The notes under the pieces: generated by a model | What the model saw: only the letters and a program-made list of their open reading frames with translations | The model's database searches: none | What the model was told of the DNA's origin: nothing | Source of the DNA: Candidatus Saccharimonadota bacterium | GTDB taxonomy: Bacteria > Patescibacteriota > Saccharimonadia > Saccharimonadales > Saccharimonadaceae | Assembly (NCBI GenBank): GCA_024699125.1 | Contig: JAILQE010000008.1 | Coordinates: 1 to 59,967, forward strand | Reading direction: 5' to 3' | Length of the DNA stretch: 59,967 nucleotides | Part shown: positions 49,758 to 59,200 of the stretch, in pieces | Layout: every line of letters starts with the position of its first letter | Position numbering within the stretch: the stretch's first letter is position 1 | Translations under genes and position numbers: made by a program

Positions 49758-52700
49758 ATGGTGATTCCCGGTGAAGGTCCTGTGGGTGGCAATGAAGCTA
49801 ATTTTGATGCTGCTAATTCTGGTCAAGAATCTGTGGAATCAAAAAGTGTTTTCAAGAGAATCGGAAATAAGATTAATAAACTTATCAATCAGCATAATGC
49901 TAAGAAACGTGACAATTGGATTTTGTCAATTGCTAAGAAAGTTGATGATTTAGCGCAGAGCGACAACGAAGAGGATTTGAAAAAACTGCATCGTTTTCAA
50001 GATGGAACCGTTGATTTGGTTCATAAAGACGACAGAATTTTAAATGCAGTTTTGAATTCTTTCGACACCTTTGATCAGGATCGTTTGAATCAATTGTTGA
50101 CCGATGGTCGTGTCGACAAGAAGAAGATTATGGCGAATGAGCACGTGCGAGATTTAGCTTATCAACGTTTTGAACAGCTTTTGCTATCAAATGGCCTTGA
50201 AGGTTCTAGTAAAAAGACTAAAGATGATAACTGGTTTGCTTCTGCTGATGCTGGTGATGGGGTACTTTTGTGCCCAATTTTGAAAGATATTCTTTCCGAC
50301 GAAAAAATCAGAAATCAAATTATTGAAGATGTTGGGCAGCAAGCTATCGGCGATTGTGGTGTTAATGCTTGTAATCGTATTATTTATGAATTTATGTTTG
50401 GAGATTTACATGGGAAGAATCCGGTCTTAGCTTACCGTAAGATAGAGCTCCTAAAACAACTTGGTTTCGATTATCCGTCCTCGTATTCTGCTAAGTATCC
50501 TGACGATCCGGATGCGTATGTTAGCAGTCTTTTAGGTGATGACTATGCGGGCCTTGTCTTAAAAGACTTGGGTTTTGTTGATGGTAAAACGATTGGCGAC
50601 ATGTATAGACTGAAGGCTCGTAAATTGGCAGAATATGCTAATGACGGTGATGCGATGCTTGGTAGAGGATATGAAATTCCTTCGACTTTAAGGCCTGATC
50701 CTGACGATGACATGGCAAATTTTTGGAGAGAACAAGATGAGAAGTGTAATTTTGATACTATGGCTTTCGTCGCTGAGTATATGCATAAGAATGTTGGGGT
50801 CAGAGAGTTTAAGGAAAACACTGACGTTGCCTATTGGTCTGATGATTTAACTCTGAGCGACAGCTTCTTTAATAATTCTGAATCTGGTTTTCCGCTACAC
50901 GATATTAAATATCTGTTCTATCACGATAATGGTCGCACGCAGGCTGTGAGCGATGATACTAATCAACTTTTAAGGTTCTTTGCTAATAATTTAGACAGAA
51001 TAGGCGACTATAATATGCGGGGTTTGGTGTCTAATTGGGAAAAGATCCAGTGTGGTACGTATCAGGAGACGGTGGATGCTAGACTAGCGTATCTTAAATA
51101 TATTGCTCAGGGCAGTGCACTTTTTAAAACCCAATGGAACGAGGAGACACAACAGGCTGAAGACATAATGTTTTTCAATGAAGATGGTAGCCCTACTGAT
51201 GCTTTTTATAATTTTAAGAAGATCTATTATAAGCACCCTAAGTCTTTTCTGCCATATATTGACAAAAACTGGAGAGATCATTTTTCTGAGAAAGAAATAA
51301 TCGCTATTGAGCTCTTCGATTTTAACCCAAATTATGACTATCAAAAGTCCACGGACTGCGGCTCTTTTGATGAGTTTCTTGATTTATTAGGCGAAAATTC
51401 AGACGCATTTCATGGCCTTATATCTTGTGCCCCGGAGCTTTCTCAAGAGTTTGAACATGTAATAGGCGAAATAACTCCTGATAACGTTGTTAAGTTCTTC
51501 GATGCAAATGGCCCTAAGCCGTTGTTTTGGCAAAAGGCTTTGGATAATAAACGATTCCGTCTTCTTAGTAGATCGTACAACTCTGATGATATAGGTTTTA
51601 ATGAGGCAACTCGGCGCTTTCTTGATTTTTATTACTTTGATAAATACGATATTCCGGGTTTTATGCTCGAAGACCATACATATATCGATAACGACGGAAT
51701 CGAAAAAACCGATCCTTGGACAAAGAATATTGCAGAGTATTTTGATGAATATGGCCCAAAACCAGAATACATAAAAGCGTGTGTCCATGAGGGCAAGTTC
51801 AATTCTCTTTTTGGCATTCCAGTCCATACATTCCAAAATTCAAATCTTGGCAACATGCTTTATCAGTTTTCTCGCGGTTTGGGCAGCTATCCTGCCGCCA
51901 TCGATCTTCCGATTGACTCTTCTAATGTAATCTCTGCCCTCACTAGGTTCATCGATCGCGATGCGGATGATTGGGAAGGAGCGCTTGAATCTGATTTGCC
52001 GATTCGCGATGCCTTTAATGATATTGAGGTGAAAGATTTAGCTTTAGATTGCTTAAAAAAAGAGTATGAAAATTTCTTAAACAGTCCCGAAGGAACCGAG
52101 TTTCCTTTCGGCCTTACGGCATTGTCTAAATATATGCACCAAAATGATGGTGCTGGGCCTCTTGTCCAGATTGAAGCATTTCTTGATTTTGCGGGCGTTC
52201 TAGAATCAACCGGTGATATCGGTAAAGCTTTAACCGCAAAGATTGAAGAAAGAATGAAAAAAGATCACTGGGATAATCAGGATAAATCGAATTTTTATGC
52301 AGTTTCAGCAGAGGTTATTCAGGCTAGTCCAGAGCTTTATGAGGTGTTTGCTGGGCTATTTACCAATATAAAAGATAAAAAGGATTTCGAAACCTTCACT
52401 AAGGAAATTTATCCTCTTTATCGCGCAAAGCTCGCGCTCCTGAGAAACTACGACGACTCGAGCGATGGGATTGGCAATGGGTATACTACGGCAAACTATG
52501 ATGCCGTTGACAAGGAGGCTTTAAAGAACCAACTTCATAATGCCCTTTTGCCATTTAATCTTCAGGAATTATCTCCTGATAAACGCCAGGAAGGTATCGA
52601 AACTGTTCGTAAAACAATTCTTGGTGAGATTACTGAACTATTCAAGGATAAGCTAAAGATCCGGCCAGAAGCTATTTCTGCGGAGTTTTCGAATAGCGAT

Positions 52701-54308
52701 ATTAGAACAATCGAGGATATGACGCTTTATCTTAGTAATTTTTCAGAGCCTTCTTCTACGCTTGGTCGTAATTTGATTGGACTGTTCTCGGCTCTTAATA
52801 TTGGCGAGACGGGTGGATGGGATAAATTACGTAGAGGAGACGTAATTAACTCTGGTGATTACCTTGGCCTAGATCCTTATGAGCTATCTGAAATAGAGGA
52901 AGCCTTTAAGGTTAGTCGTCAGAATAATCCCGTTAATAAAAATAATACCAGAATACAGAGTGATGAGAGATTGCGCGAATTTAATTCTGCTTTGCAGGAA
53001 GATACGACCAATATGCGCCTAGGAAGCGTCCAGACTATTGATCTTCGGTTGCAGGACTTAATCAGTAACATTGAAGATCTTACCGATCCTGATCTATATC
53101 CCGATAAATCTGATAAGAAACGGATTACGATTTTAGAGCGATATTCTCCAAAATCTGTGGGTACCGTTTCTGCTAAGATGTGGCAGCGTGCTAGCGGAAA
53201 AGAAATTCAGTTAAACGAAGCAGAGCAGGTTGTTGCGGATGATCTTGCAAAGCTTATGACAGATCAGGATCTAGATATGACACCTGAAAATATTAAGACA
53301 TATCTACAAGATGGATTTAACGCTATTAAAATTCCGTTTAATATTCGACAGGCCGTAAAGGATAATCGTGCGGTTGAATCTATCTCTGAACTTCAGAAGT
53401 TGCTGACCCCGAATGATGATGTTTCGCGAATATTTAGCGAGATTGGCGAAGAGTTTGAGCCTGATTCTGGTGCGCTCGCCATTGGTTCTGACCTTGACTA
53501 CCTAGAGAACCTTATAGTGAAGCACGAAAAGACTCTCGCCGATGATGATAAAAAGATCGTAAATAGTTATCTTGATGCTATACGTGGTAAAATGGGCGAA
53601 CTTGAAAAAATATATGATAAGATTGCTCAAAGTTTTGAAAAGTTTGAAAAATCCGTGCATGGTACGGAGGCGACTCAATTGCAAGCTGAGATAGATGAGA
53701 TTAGTAAAATTATACACGGAGCCAATAGCCAAACAGTTATTACCACTACGTGTACTAATAATTTAATGACCATCTTTGAGAATATGCGCGCTTGCCTTAG
53801 CGCTAAAACTAAAGGTATCAATAATGATACTGACCTCACGTTTGCTGAGAATTATAAGTTTTATCTTTATTCAAGAAGTGGTTCTTCGACGAATGGTAGT
53901 AACACTGATGAGATTATCTATTTTGTTCCAAGTACGAAGGGTAATAAACGTGGTATGAGTTTTGTTATGGATCAAATCTATGGACGTAAAAATAGCGATA
54001 TATTCGCCTGTCATCTTGAAACGATTCTGAAAAAAGCTTCCAGCCTCAAAAAACAGTTCCCTGAGGCGCCAATTACGATTTTTGTTCCGCGTTCTACGTC
54101 CGACAGTTGTAGTATGACTATATCCGCCGAAGAACTATCTGGCAAAATTAATTTGCCATCAGGCGCAACGATTAGTGATTCTTTTGCTAGCTTTAATGTG
54201 CCAAAATCTGGTTTTGGTGATCACTATATAGAATTTGGTCTTGAGCAAACTATGGATGCTAGAGCATCTGGCTCTCGTACGGCTAAAGGCATCGAGATTG
54301 TACTATAG
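49758..54308 (+). CDS. 1516-aa helical protein of unknown function
   Basis: Largest complete gene here. No signal peptide and no TM, so cytoplasmic or exported by an unusual route. An N-terminal basic helical region (FKRIGNKINKLINQHNAKKRD) is followed by a long mainly alpha-helical body. Two copies of a GPKP unit, FFDANGPKPLFWQKAL near residue 580 and YFDEYGPKPEYIKACV near 660, are 80 residues apart and suggest degenerate helical repeats. Residues 1330-1400 are coiled-coil-like (KIYDKIAQSFEKFEKS); a C-terminal alpha/beta domain contains IIYFVPSTKGNKRG and ITIFVPRSTSDSC. GGAGGTAG precedes the ATG. AT-rich codon use matches neighbours. It starts 76 bp after the 49163 gene and precedes the S51 peptidase by 15 bp. 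Confidence 0.7.
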   Translation: MVIPGEGPVGGNEANFDAANSGQESVESKSVFKRIGNKINKLINQHNAKKRDNWILSIAKKVDDLAQSDNEEDLKKLHRFQDGTVDLVHKDDRILNAVLNSFDTFDQDRLNQLLTDGRVDKKKIMANEHVRDLAYQRFEQLLLSNGLEGSSKKTKDDNWFASADAGDGVLLCPILKDILSDEKIRNQIIEDVGQQAIGDCGVNACNRIIYEFMFGDLHGKNPVLAYRKIELLKQLGFDYPSSYSAKYPDDPDAYVSSLLGDDYAGLVLKDLGFVDGKTIGDMYRLKARKLAEYANDGDAMLGRGYEIPSTLRPDPDDDMANFWREQDEKCNFDTMAFVAEYMHKNVGVREFKENTDVAYWSDDLTLSDSFFNNSESGFPLHDIKYLFYHDNGRTQAVSDDTNQLLRFFANNLDRIGDYNMRGLVSNWEKIQCGTYQETVDARLAYLKYIAQGSALFKTQWNEETQQAEDIMFFNEDGSPTDAFYNFKKIYYKHPKSFLPYIDKNWRDHFSEKEIIAIELFDFNPNYDYQKSTDCGSFDEFLDLLGENSDAFHGLISCAPELSQEFEHVIGEITPDNVVKFFDANGPKPLFWQKALDNKRFRLLSRSYNSDDIGFNEATRRFLDFYYFDKYDIPGFMLEDHTYIDNDGIEKTDPWTKNIAEYFDEYGPKPEYIKACVHEGKFNSLFGIPVHTFQNSNLGNMLYQFSRGLGSYPAAIDLPIDSSNVISALTRFIDRDADDWEGALESDLPIRDAFNDIEVKDLALDCLKKEYENFLNSPEGTEFPFGLTALSKYMHQNDGAGPLVQIEAFLDFAGVLESTGDIGKALTAKIEERMKKDHWDNQDKSNFYAVSAEVIQASPELYEVFAGLFTNIKDKKDFETFTKEIYPLYRAKLALLRNYDDSSDGIGNGYTTANYDAVDKEALKNQLHNALLPFNLQELSPDKRQEGIETVRKTILGEITELFKDKLKIRPEAISAEFSNSDIRTIEDMTLYLSNFSEPSSTLGRNLIGLFSALNIGETGGWDKLRRGDVINSGDYLGLDPYELSEIEEAFKVSRQNNPVNKNNTRIQSDERLREFNSALQEDTTNMRLGSVQTIDLRLQDLISNIEDLTDPDLYPDKSDKKRITILERYSPKSVGTVSAKMWQRASGKEIQLNEAEQVVADDLAKLMTDQDLDMTPENIKTYLQDGFNAIKIPFNIRQAVKDNRAVESISELQKLLTPNDDVSRIFSEIGEEFEPDSGALAIGSDLDYLENLIVKHEKTLADDDKKIVNSYLDAIRGKMGELEKIYDKIAQSFEKFEKSVHGTEATQLQAEIDEISKIIHGANSQTVITTTCTNNLMTIFENMRACLSAKTKGINNDTDLTFAENYKFYLYSRSGSSTNGSNTDEIIYFVPSTKGNKRGMSFVMDQIYGRKNSDIFACHLETILKKASSLKKQFPEAPITIFVPRSTSDSCSMTISAEELSGKINLPSGATISDSFASFNVPKSGFGDHYIEFGLEQTMDARASGSRTAKGIEIVL

Positions 54309-54323
54309 ATATAAAGGAGAACG

Positions 54324-54977
54324 ATGAGATTATATCTTACTAGTCATAATTTAGGTCCATACAAAGACGAACTTCTAAGGTTGGTGGGTACAGGTAGAAA
54401 AGTGCTTTACATAGAGAATGCACGAGATTACTATCCGGATGAGAAACGCGCAAATGATTTGCAAGAAAAGCTAGCAATGCTATCTGAGCTTGGATTTGAG
54501 GCCGAAGAGCTAAATCTTCGTGATTATTTTGGCGAACCAGACAAGTTGAGAATTTTTATAGATTCATATAAGCCTGATTTGATCTTTGTAAGTGGCGGAA
54601 ACGTGTTTTTGCTAGCTACGGCATACCATTTAAGTGGTTTTGATGAAATTTTGCGTCAGGACCTTGCTGAGGATAAGTATGTGTACGGCGGATTTAGCGC
54701 TGGAACGATGGTGATTTGCAAGGAACTAGAGATTTATGGTGGGCACGCTTATCTTATCCCAGACGTTGTAAAAGAAATTTATGGTGTTGATTCTACTATG
54801 AAAGGTGTTGGGCTGTTGGATTATCAGCTGGTTCCCCATGCTGATTTACCAAAGTGGATAGACGGCACTAAAGAATTTGTTAGGCGTATAAAGGCAGCCG
54901 GTTTAACCCCTAGGCTTTTAAACCAAGAAGCGGTTATTATTGTGGATGATAATGGCGAGTTTTTACTTGAGCAATAA
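54324..54977 (+). CDS. Peptidase family S51 (dipeptidase E-like)
   Basis: 217 aa. The conserved FVSGGNVFLL block near residue 90 and the nucleophile elbow GGFSAGTMV near 125 (Ser in GxSAG) are those of peptidase E/cyanophycinase relatives; GLGLLDYQLVPH-type His region is present as GVGLLDYQLVPHADLP. Peptidase E splits Asp-Xaa dipeptides; related proteins have other roles. It follows the 1516-aa gene by 15 bp with AAAGGAGA upstream, so the two are co-transcribed. Its stop codon overlaps the T-run of the minus-strand RNA terminator. Confidence 0.85.
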   Translation: MRLYLTSHNLGPYKDELLRLVGTGRKVLYIENARDYYPDEKRANDLQEKLAMLSELGFEAEELNLRDYFGEPDKLRIFIDSYKPDLIFVSGGNVFLLATAYHLSGFDEILRQDLAEDKYVYGGFSAGTMVICKELEIYGGHAYLIPDVVKEIYGVDSTMKGVGLLDYQLVPHADLPKWIDGTKEFVRRIKAAGLTPRLLNQEAVIIVDDNGEFLLEQ

Positions 54978-55099
54978 AAAAACGGCCTAACGGCGCGTCT
55001 TTGTGGTGGGGCTTAATTAACCAGGTTTTACTCACGTATAAAGAGGACATAGAGGAAAGGCTCCAACGTCGAATATTCAAAAGTAGCTGGCTACCCCAT
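54978..55099 (-). ncRNA. Candidate small RNA with promoter and terminator
   Basis: On the minus strand TGCTATAAT (-10 at 55106-55111, extended) predicts a start near 55099. About 120 nt later CGCGCC-GTTA-GGCCG and seven T form a terminator. The transcript has a closing stem TGGGG (55094-55098) with CCCCA (55007-55011) and GCCAG (55087-55091) with CTGGT (55020-55024), and an inner hairpin TTTAT-ACGTGA-GTAAA. No open frame of useful length lies inside. Size and a single long, interrupted hairpin would fit a 6S-like RNA, but the sequence was not recognised. The stretch 55112-55237 upstream holds the promoter and nothing else visible. Confidence 0.55.
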
Positions 55100-55237
55100 G
55101 TCACCATTATAGCATGCAGTGCATAATACCAAAAAATATTGTAATATAGGAACAAGCAAGAAAGTCAGCAAAATATGGCCGTGCTATACCATTCTCCTTT
55201 CATGTATATGCGAACTACGTGGAGTATTTCATGATAC

Positions 55238-56197
55238 TTAGAATTTAGCGATTTTCTTAAGGCTTTTTTCCATTTTGGATCGTCTTTTACGATAACAAAC
55301 AATTAGGATTATAGTCAAAGTAATTAGTAAAAGTAAAATAACAAACCATACCGGCACAATGATGATTTGTTTTTCGATGACTTCAGACTTTCCAAGCACG
55401 CTTACAACGGCGATTATATGATATATTCCAAACATCGGAGTGTTAGGCCAATAGATTTCCATTTGGCTTTGGTTTTCCGGAAGAATCATAGCGGTTTTAG
55501 TGTTATCAAAAACTGTTTCTCCTGACGATGAGGTGACTTTAAGGGTTAGGTTTGGTCTTATATCGACGTTGCCAGTATTTTCTATTGAAGCCCTTGCGAA
55601 TATTTTTCCGCCCAGTATAATGTCGGAATTGGATTCTAAAGCAGTGATTTCCGCGTCCTTGACAGTCTTTCCTGAGACATCGGCGAAGATCTTAACTGCA
55701 GTACGGGAAACTGTGATAATAGAGCTTGATTCTTCGGAGTCGTCAGGTACAGTTTCGACAAAAATACACGCATGTTGGCTACCGCCAGGGGCAGATTCGG
55801 GGACCGTTATGCGATAGTTGATAGTCTCAGCTTTGCCCGGTTCGATAGAAAAGTGTGCGCTTTCAGCAAAGTCAGAGCTAGGAGTCTGGATTTTAATCCA
55901 ATGATAGATTTGAGTATATTCAGACTGAGTTTTAAAATCTGAACCGCCAGTTTCTTTTATGATCGAATATGGAGCAGCATAAACTCGGACATTAAGTTTT
56001 TGGTCTCCATGATTAGCAACACGAATAGATTTATCGGCTTGCGTACCCGGATCGAGTGAAAGCTCATCTATAACCGGCGCTACTTGCATTATGGGGTTAT
56101 TTCCTGATTCCTTAGTATTTGCAAATGTTGAAGTGGATGTTGTGCTCAAAAAGATGACGCCTAACAAGCCTGTCAATATAAAATCAAGTTTCTTCAT
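55238..56197 (-). CDS. Secreted Ig-fold protein with C-terminal membrane anchor
   Basis: 319 aa from the ATG at 56197 (TAGGAGG upstream; a TTG one codon earlier is possible). A signal peptide (LDFILTGLLGVIFLSTT... to about residue 27) is followed by two beta-sandwich domains: VAPVIDELSLDPGTQADKSI with NHGDQKLNVRVYAAP, and ARASIENTGNVDIRPNLTLK. This resembles the DUF916/WxL-interacting and chaperone-like Ig folds of Gram-positive surface proteins. A TM at about 283-305 and a basic tail (CYRKRRSKMEKS) anchor the C-terminus. It starts 15 bp after the phosphatase-repeat protein and may hold that protein, which has no visible anchor, at the surface. Confidence 0.75.
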   Translation of the reverse strand: MKKLDFILTGLLGVIFLSTTSTSTFANTKESGNNPIMQVAPVIDELSLDPGTQADKSIRVANHGDQKLNVRVYAAPYSIIKETGGSDFKTQSEYTQIYHWIKIQTPSSDFAESAHFSIEPGKAETINYRITVPESAPGGSQHACIFVETVPDDSEESSSIITVSRTAVKIFADVSGKTVKDAEITALESNSDIILGGKIFARASIENTGNVDIRPNLTLKVTSSSGETVFDNTKTAMILPENQSQMEIYWPNTPMFGIYHIIAVVSVLGKSEVIEKQIIIVPVWFVILLLLITLTIILIVCYRKRRSKMEKSLKKIAKF

Positions 56198-56211
56198 CAA
56201 TTACCAACCTC

Positions 56212-59200
56212 CTATGGCGTCACAGATTCGCTATAAGTAATCATTGCGGTGCGGAAGTTGTCGATGAGTGCTGCATCTGCGATCCTATCGGACGAGCCAT
56301 ACATATACCAATCATAGACATCTTGGCCGGTTTCGAGAAAAGTCATCATGTAGGTGAAGCGCTTAGTGTTGGAACCTTCATACTCGAAATAGCGGTTGCG
56401 GTCGACGGCGCCGTAAAAGGTAGAGAGTTCGTAATCACCTAGTCTAGCTTCGTCGGTCACACCAAGTAAGCCCTCGAGTACCCAGGCAAGTGTACCAGTA
56501 CGGTCAGAGCCATAAGAACAGTGGAAGTATATATTGTCACCGTTAATTACATTTTGCATGGCGCGAGTTACTACTGCACGTAGAGTATTATAATTCGAGG
56601 TGTCGACACCTTGCTTGACCGCATACTGGACAACTGTATCGTTGCGATATCCTGCTAATCTGCTATCGGAGCTTCCCTCGCCAGAGCTACGCACATCGAT
56701 TTCGAAGTTGGCGCCGAGATCTGTAAACTTGTTAACGTTATAGCCATTACTGGTCCAGAGACGCTCAGCGCGGAAGATACGACCATAGTTAGTGTAGCCA
56801 TCAATTGTACCATTGTAATCAGTATCAACTGGCAGACCACCGATTTCGCGGGTGTTGCGAGTGATTTGTTGACCACTGACTCTGCTATAGTCACCCTGGG
56901 TGAAGTTCAGGATGCGGTGCTTACCAGTGGCTTTGACCAGGCCATAAGTTGTTGGGTCGTCGGCTAGCTCCCAATAGTAGGTTTCGCCTGGAATCATGTT
57001 ATAGATGAGGCCGTTAGTAGCTCCCGTATAGGATAAGGCGTTGCCAGTCTTTTGTTGGCTTGTTGTGTCATAGAGGTAGACATTGAGCGCACTAGTCTGA
57101 CCAGTATCGTAAGCTTTGGACTGGTCGCAGTAATTGGCACCATCGGTCCAACCGTAAGCGACCGCTGAATCCAGATAGCCGTTATTATCGCGATAGTTAT
57201 AGACCTTACAACCATATTTTTCAAATGTATCTTGCATGTTAGCTAGGAAGTTAGCTTTGGTCTTGGTCGCATCCCATGCATCACGGCTATTGTAATATAC
57301 CTGGATTGGATCTGGAGTGATGTTGAATAGTGGAATGCCGGATTCGCTGACATAGACATTGTAGTGAGCTCTCTTGGCGCCAAGTACAGTTATAGTGGCT
57401 TCGCCTGGATTAACGGCGGTAACTACACCATTACTGTCAACGGTTGCAACTGAGGTATCGCTTGACTTGAATTGTACGGAAGACCCCATGTCCATACCAG
57501 TTAAGTCAATCGTAGCGGTGGAAGTGCCACGAGTCTTCTCAAGATTAATTTCATGATACTCATTTACTACTGGCACAATTGGATCCCAGATTGGATAAAG
57601 TGTAATATCGGTACTTGGTGTAAAGGTGCTACCTGCAGCATAACTAGTACCGGTACCGTCAGCTAGAGTATTCCATTCAATAAAGTTATGGTTTGGTTTT
57701 ATTGGTGTAGGGACGGTGACGGTCTCAAGACTAGTGTAATTAAGAGCGACAACGATACCAGAAAGTGATCCAGTAAAGTATCGGTAGAGGCCATCTCCAT
57801 TTTCGTTAAGTGAGGCACCGAACATCAGTGGACGGTCAAAGGTGGCCGAAATGTTAGTATAGTCAAATCCCGAAATGGTGCTACCATTATACGATAATAC
57901 TCTATTCACACGTCCAATCGAAACATTGGTTGGGAGAGTTGGCTCAGCTGTTTCTACTTTGCCTTTTGTGTTCCCGACAGAGTAGTACGCAAAGCTATAG
58001 CGTTGATTGGCTGCGGCAGAAGTGATATATCTAAGCACAAAGCCCGGATAGTTATTTTTGTCACCTTCATTCTGTGCAGTAACGATGGCATTACGCTGCT
58101 TATCTTGAGAACTATCAGAAGTATAGCTATCAATCGAGAAGCCAATGTTAAAGGTCCGATCAATATTAGCATCATCAAAGAGTTTAATGCCAGTATTTAA
58201 GTAGTTTGTGCCATCAAAGGCTTCGTCTCCGATATTATAGCTTATTGTGTAAGTATGAACGTCGGCCTCGGCAATCCACTTAGCATAGAGATCCGTGTCG
58301 CTAGTGATGGTAATAGGTGCACCGTCGGCATAATTTGTACCGTTACCGTCTGCCTGAGTATTCCAACCGAGGAAGATATAATTATCGAGAGAAAAAGTGT
58401 TGGCCTGGAGATTACCTTCAATTCCATCAAGTAGAGATTGGCTTGGCATCGAACCGGTAGCGGTGCCAGCAGGTTCATTGGCGTGGAAGGTAATTTCATA
58501 AGTTTCGCGATCGATTTGCCAGATTGGATAGAGGGTGAGATCACTCGACATGGTGATGGTATCGCCTGCGCTATAGCTAGTGCCGCTGCCATCGGCTGCG
58601 GTATTCCATTCGATGAATAGATAGTTAGTCTTTGTAGGGTTAGGCAGAGTATAGGCATCGGTGTTTTTGAAGGTGAACTTGAGGATGATGTTGGACATGT
58701 CGACGGTTGCATAGCGGAATGGTTGGCTGCTGCCGTCTAGACCAGCACCGAAGGTTAGAGGAGTTACGAAAGTGTTCGCTAGGTGGTTGAAATTGGGGAA
58801 GGCTGTATCAGTATCGTTATTGAGATAGGCTACGCCATCTATCCGTTGCACCTTAAAACCACTGGTGATATCCACGATCGTATTGGCCTTGTCAGCGCCA
58901 GCCGTGGTGGCGTTAGCATTGTAAATATACTGCTTACCGGCTTGGCTCGAATTATACCGCACGACGAAACCAGGATAGGGGTCGCCAGCTTCACTCATAG
59001 AGTTTGCGATGTTATTCCAGTTCCCAGACTGAGTAGTGTAAACAGAATTTGCAATGCCGAAGGACAATTCAAAGTCTTTACTGTTTAATACTGAACCAAA
59101 TAATCTAATATCTGTGTTGATGTAATTCGTGCTATCGAACGATTCGTTGCCAAAGTTGAAAGTAAGGGTATGCTCGATAATTAAGGAATTATCTAGCCAC

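Noticed and set aside
49758-54308. Assigning the 1516-aa protein as a toxin or tape-measure protein
   Set aside because: No toxin domain, no phage genes around it, and no repeats typical of tape measures; size alone is not evidence.
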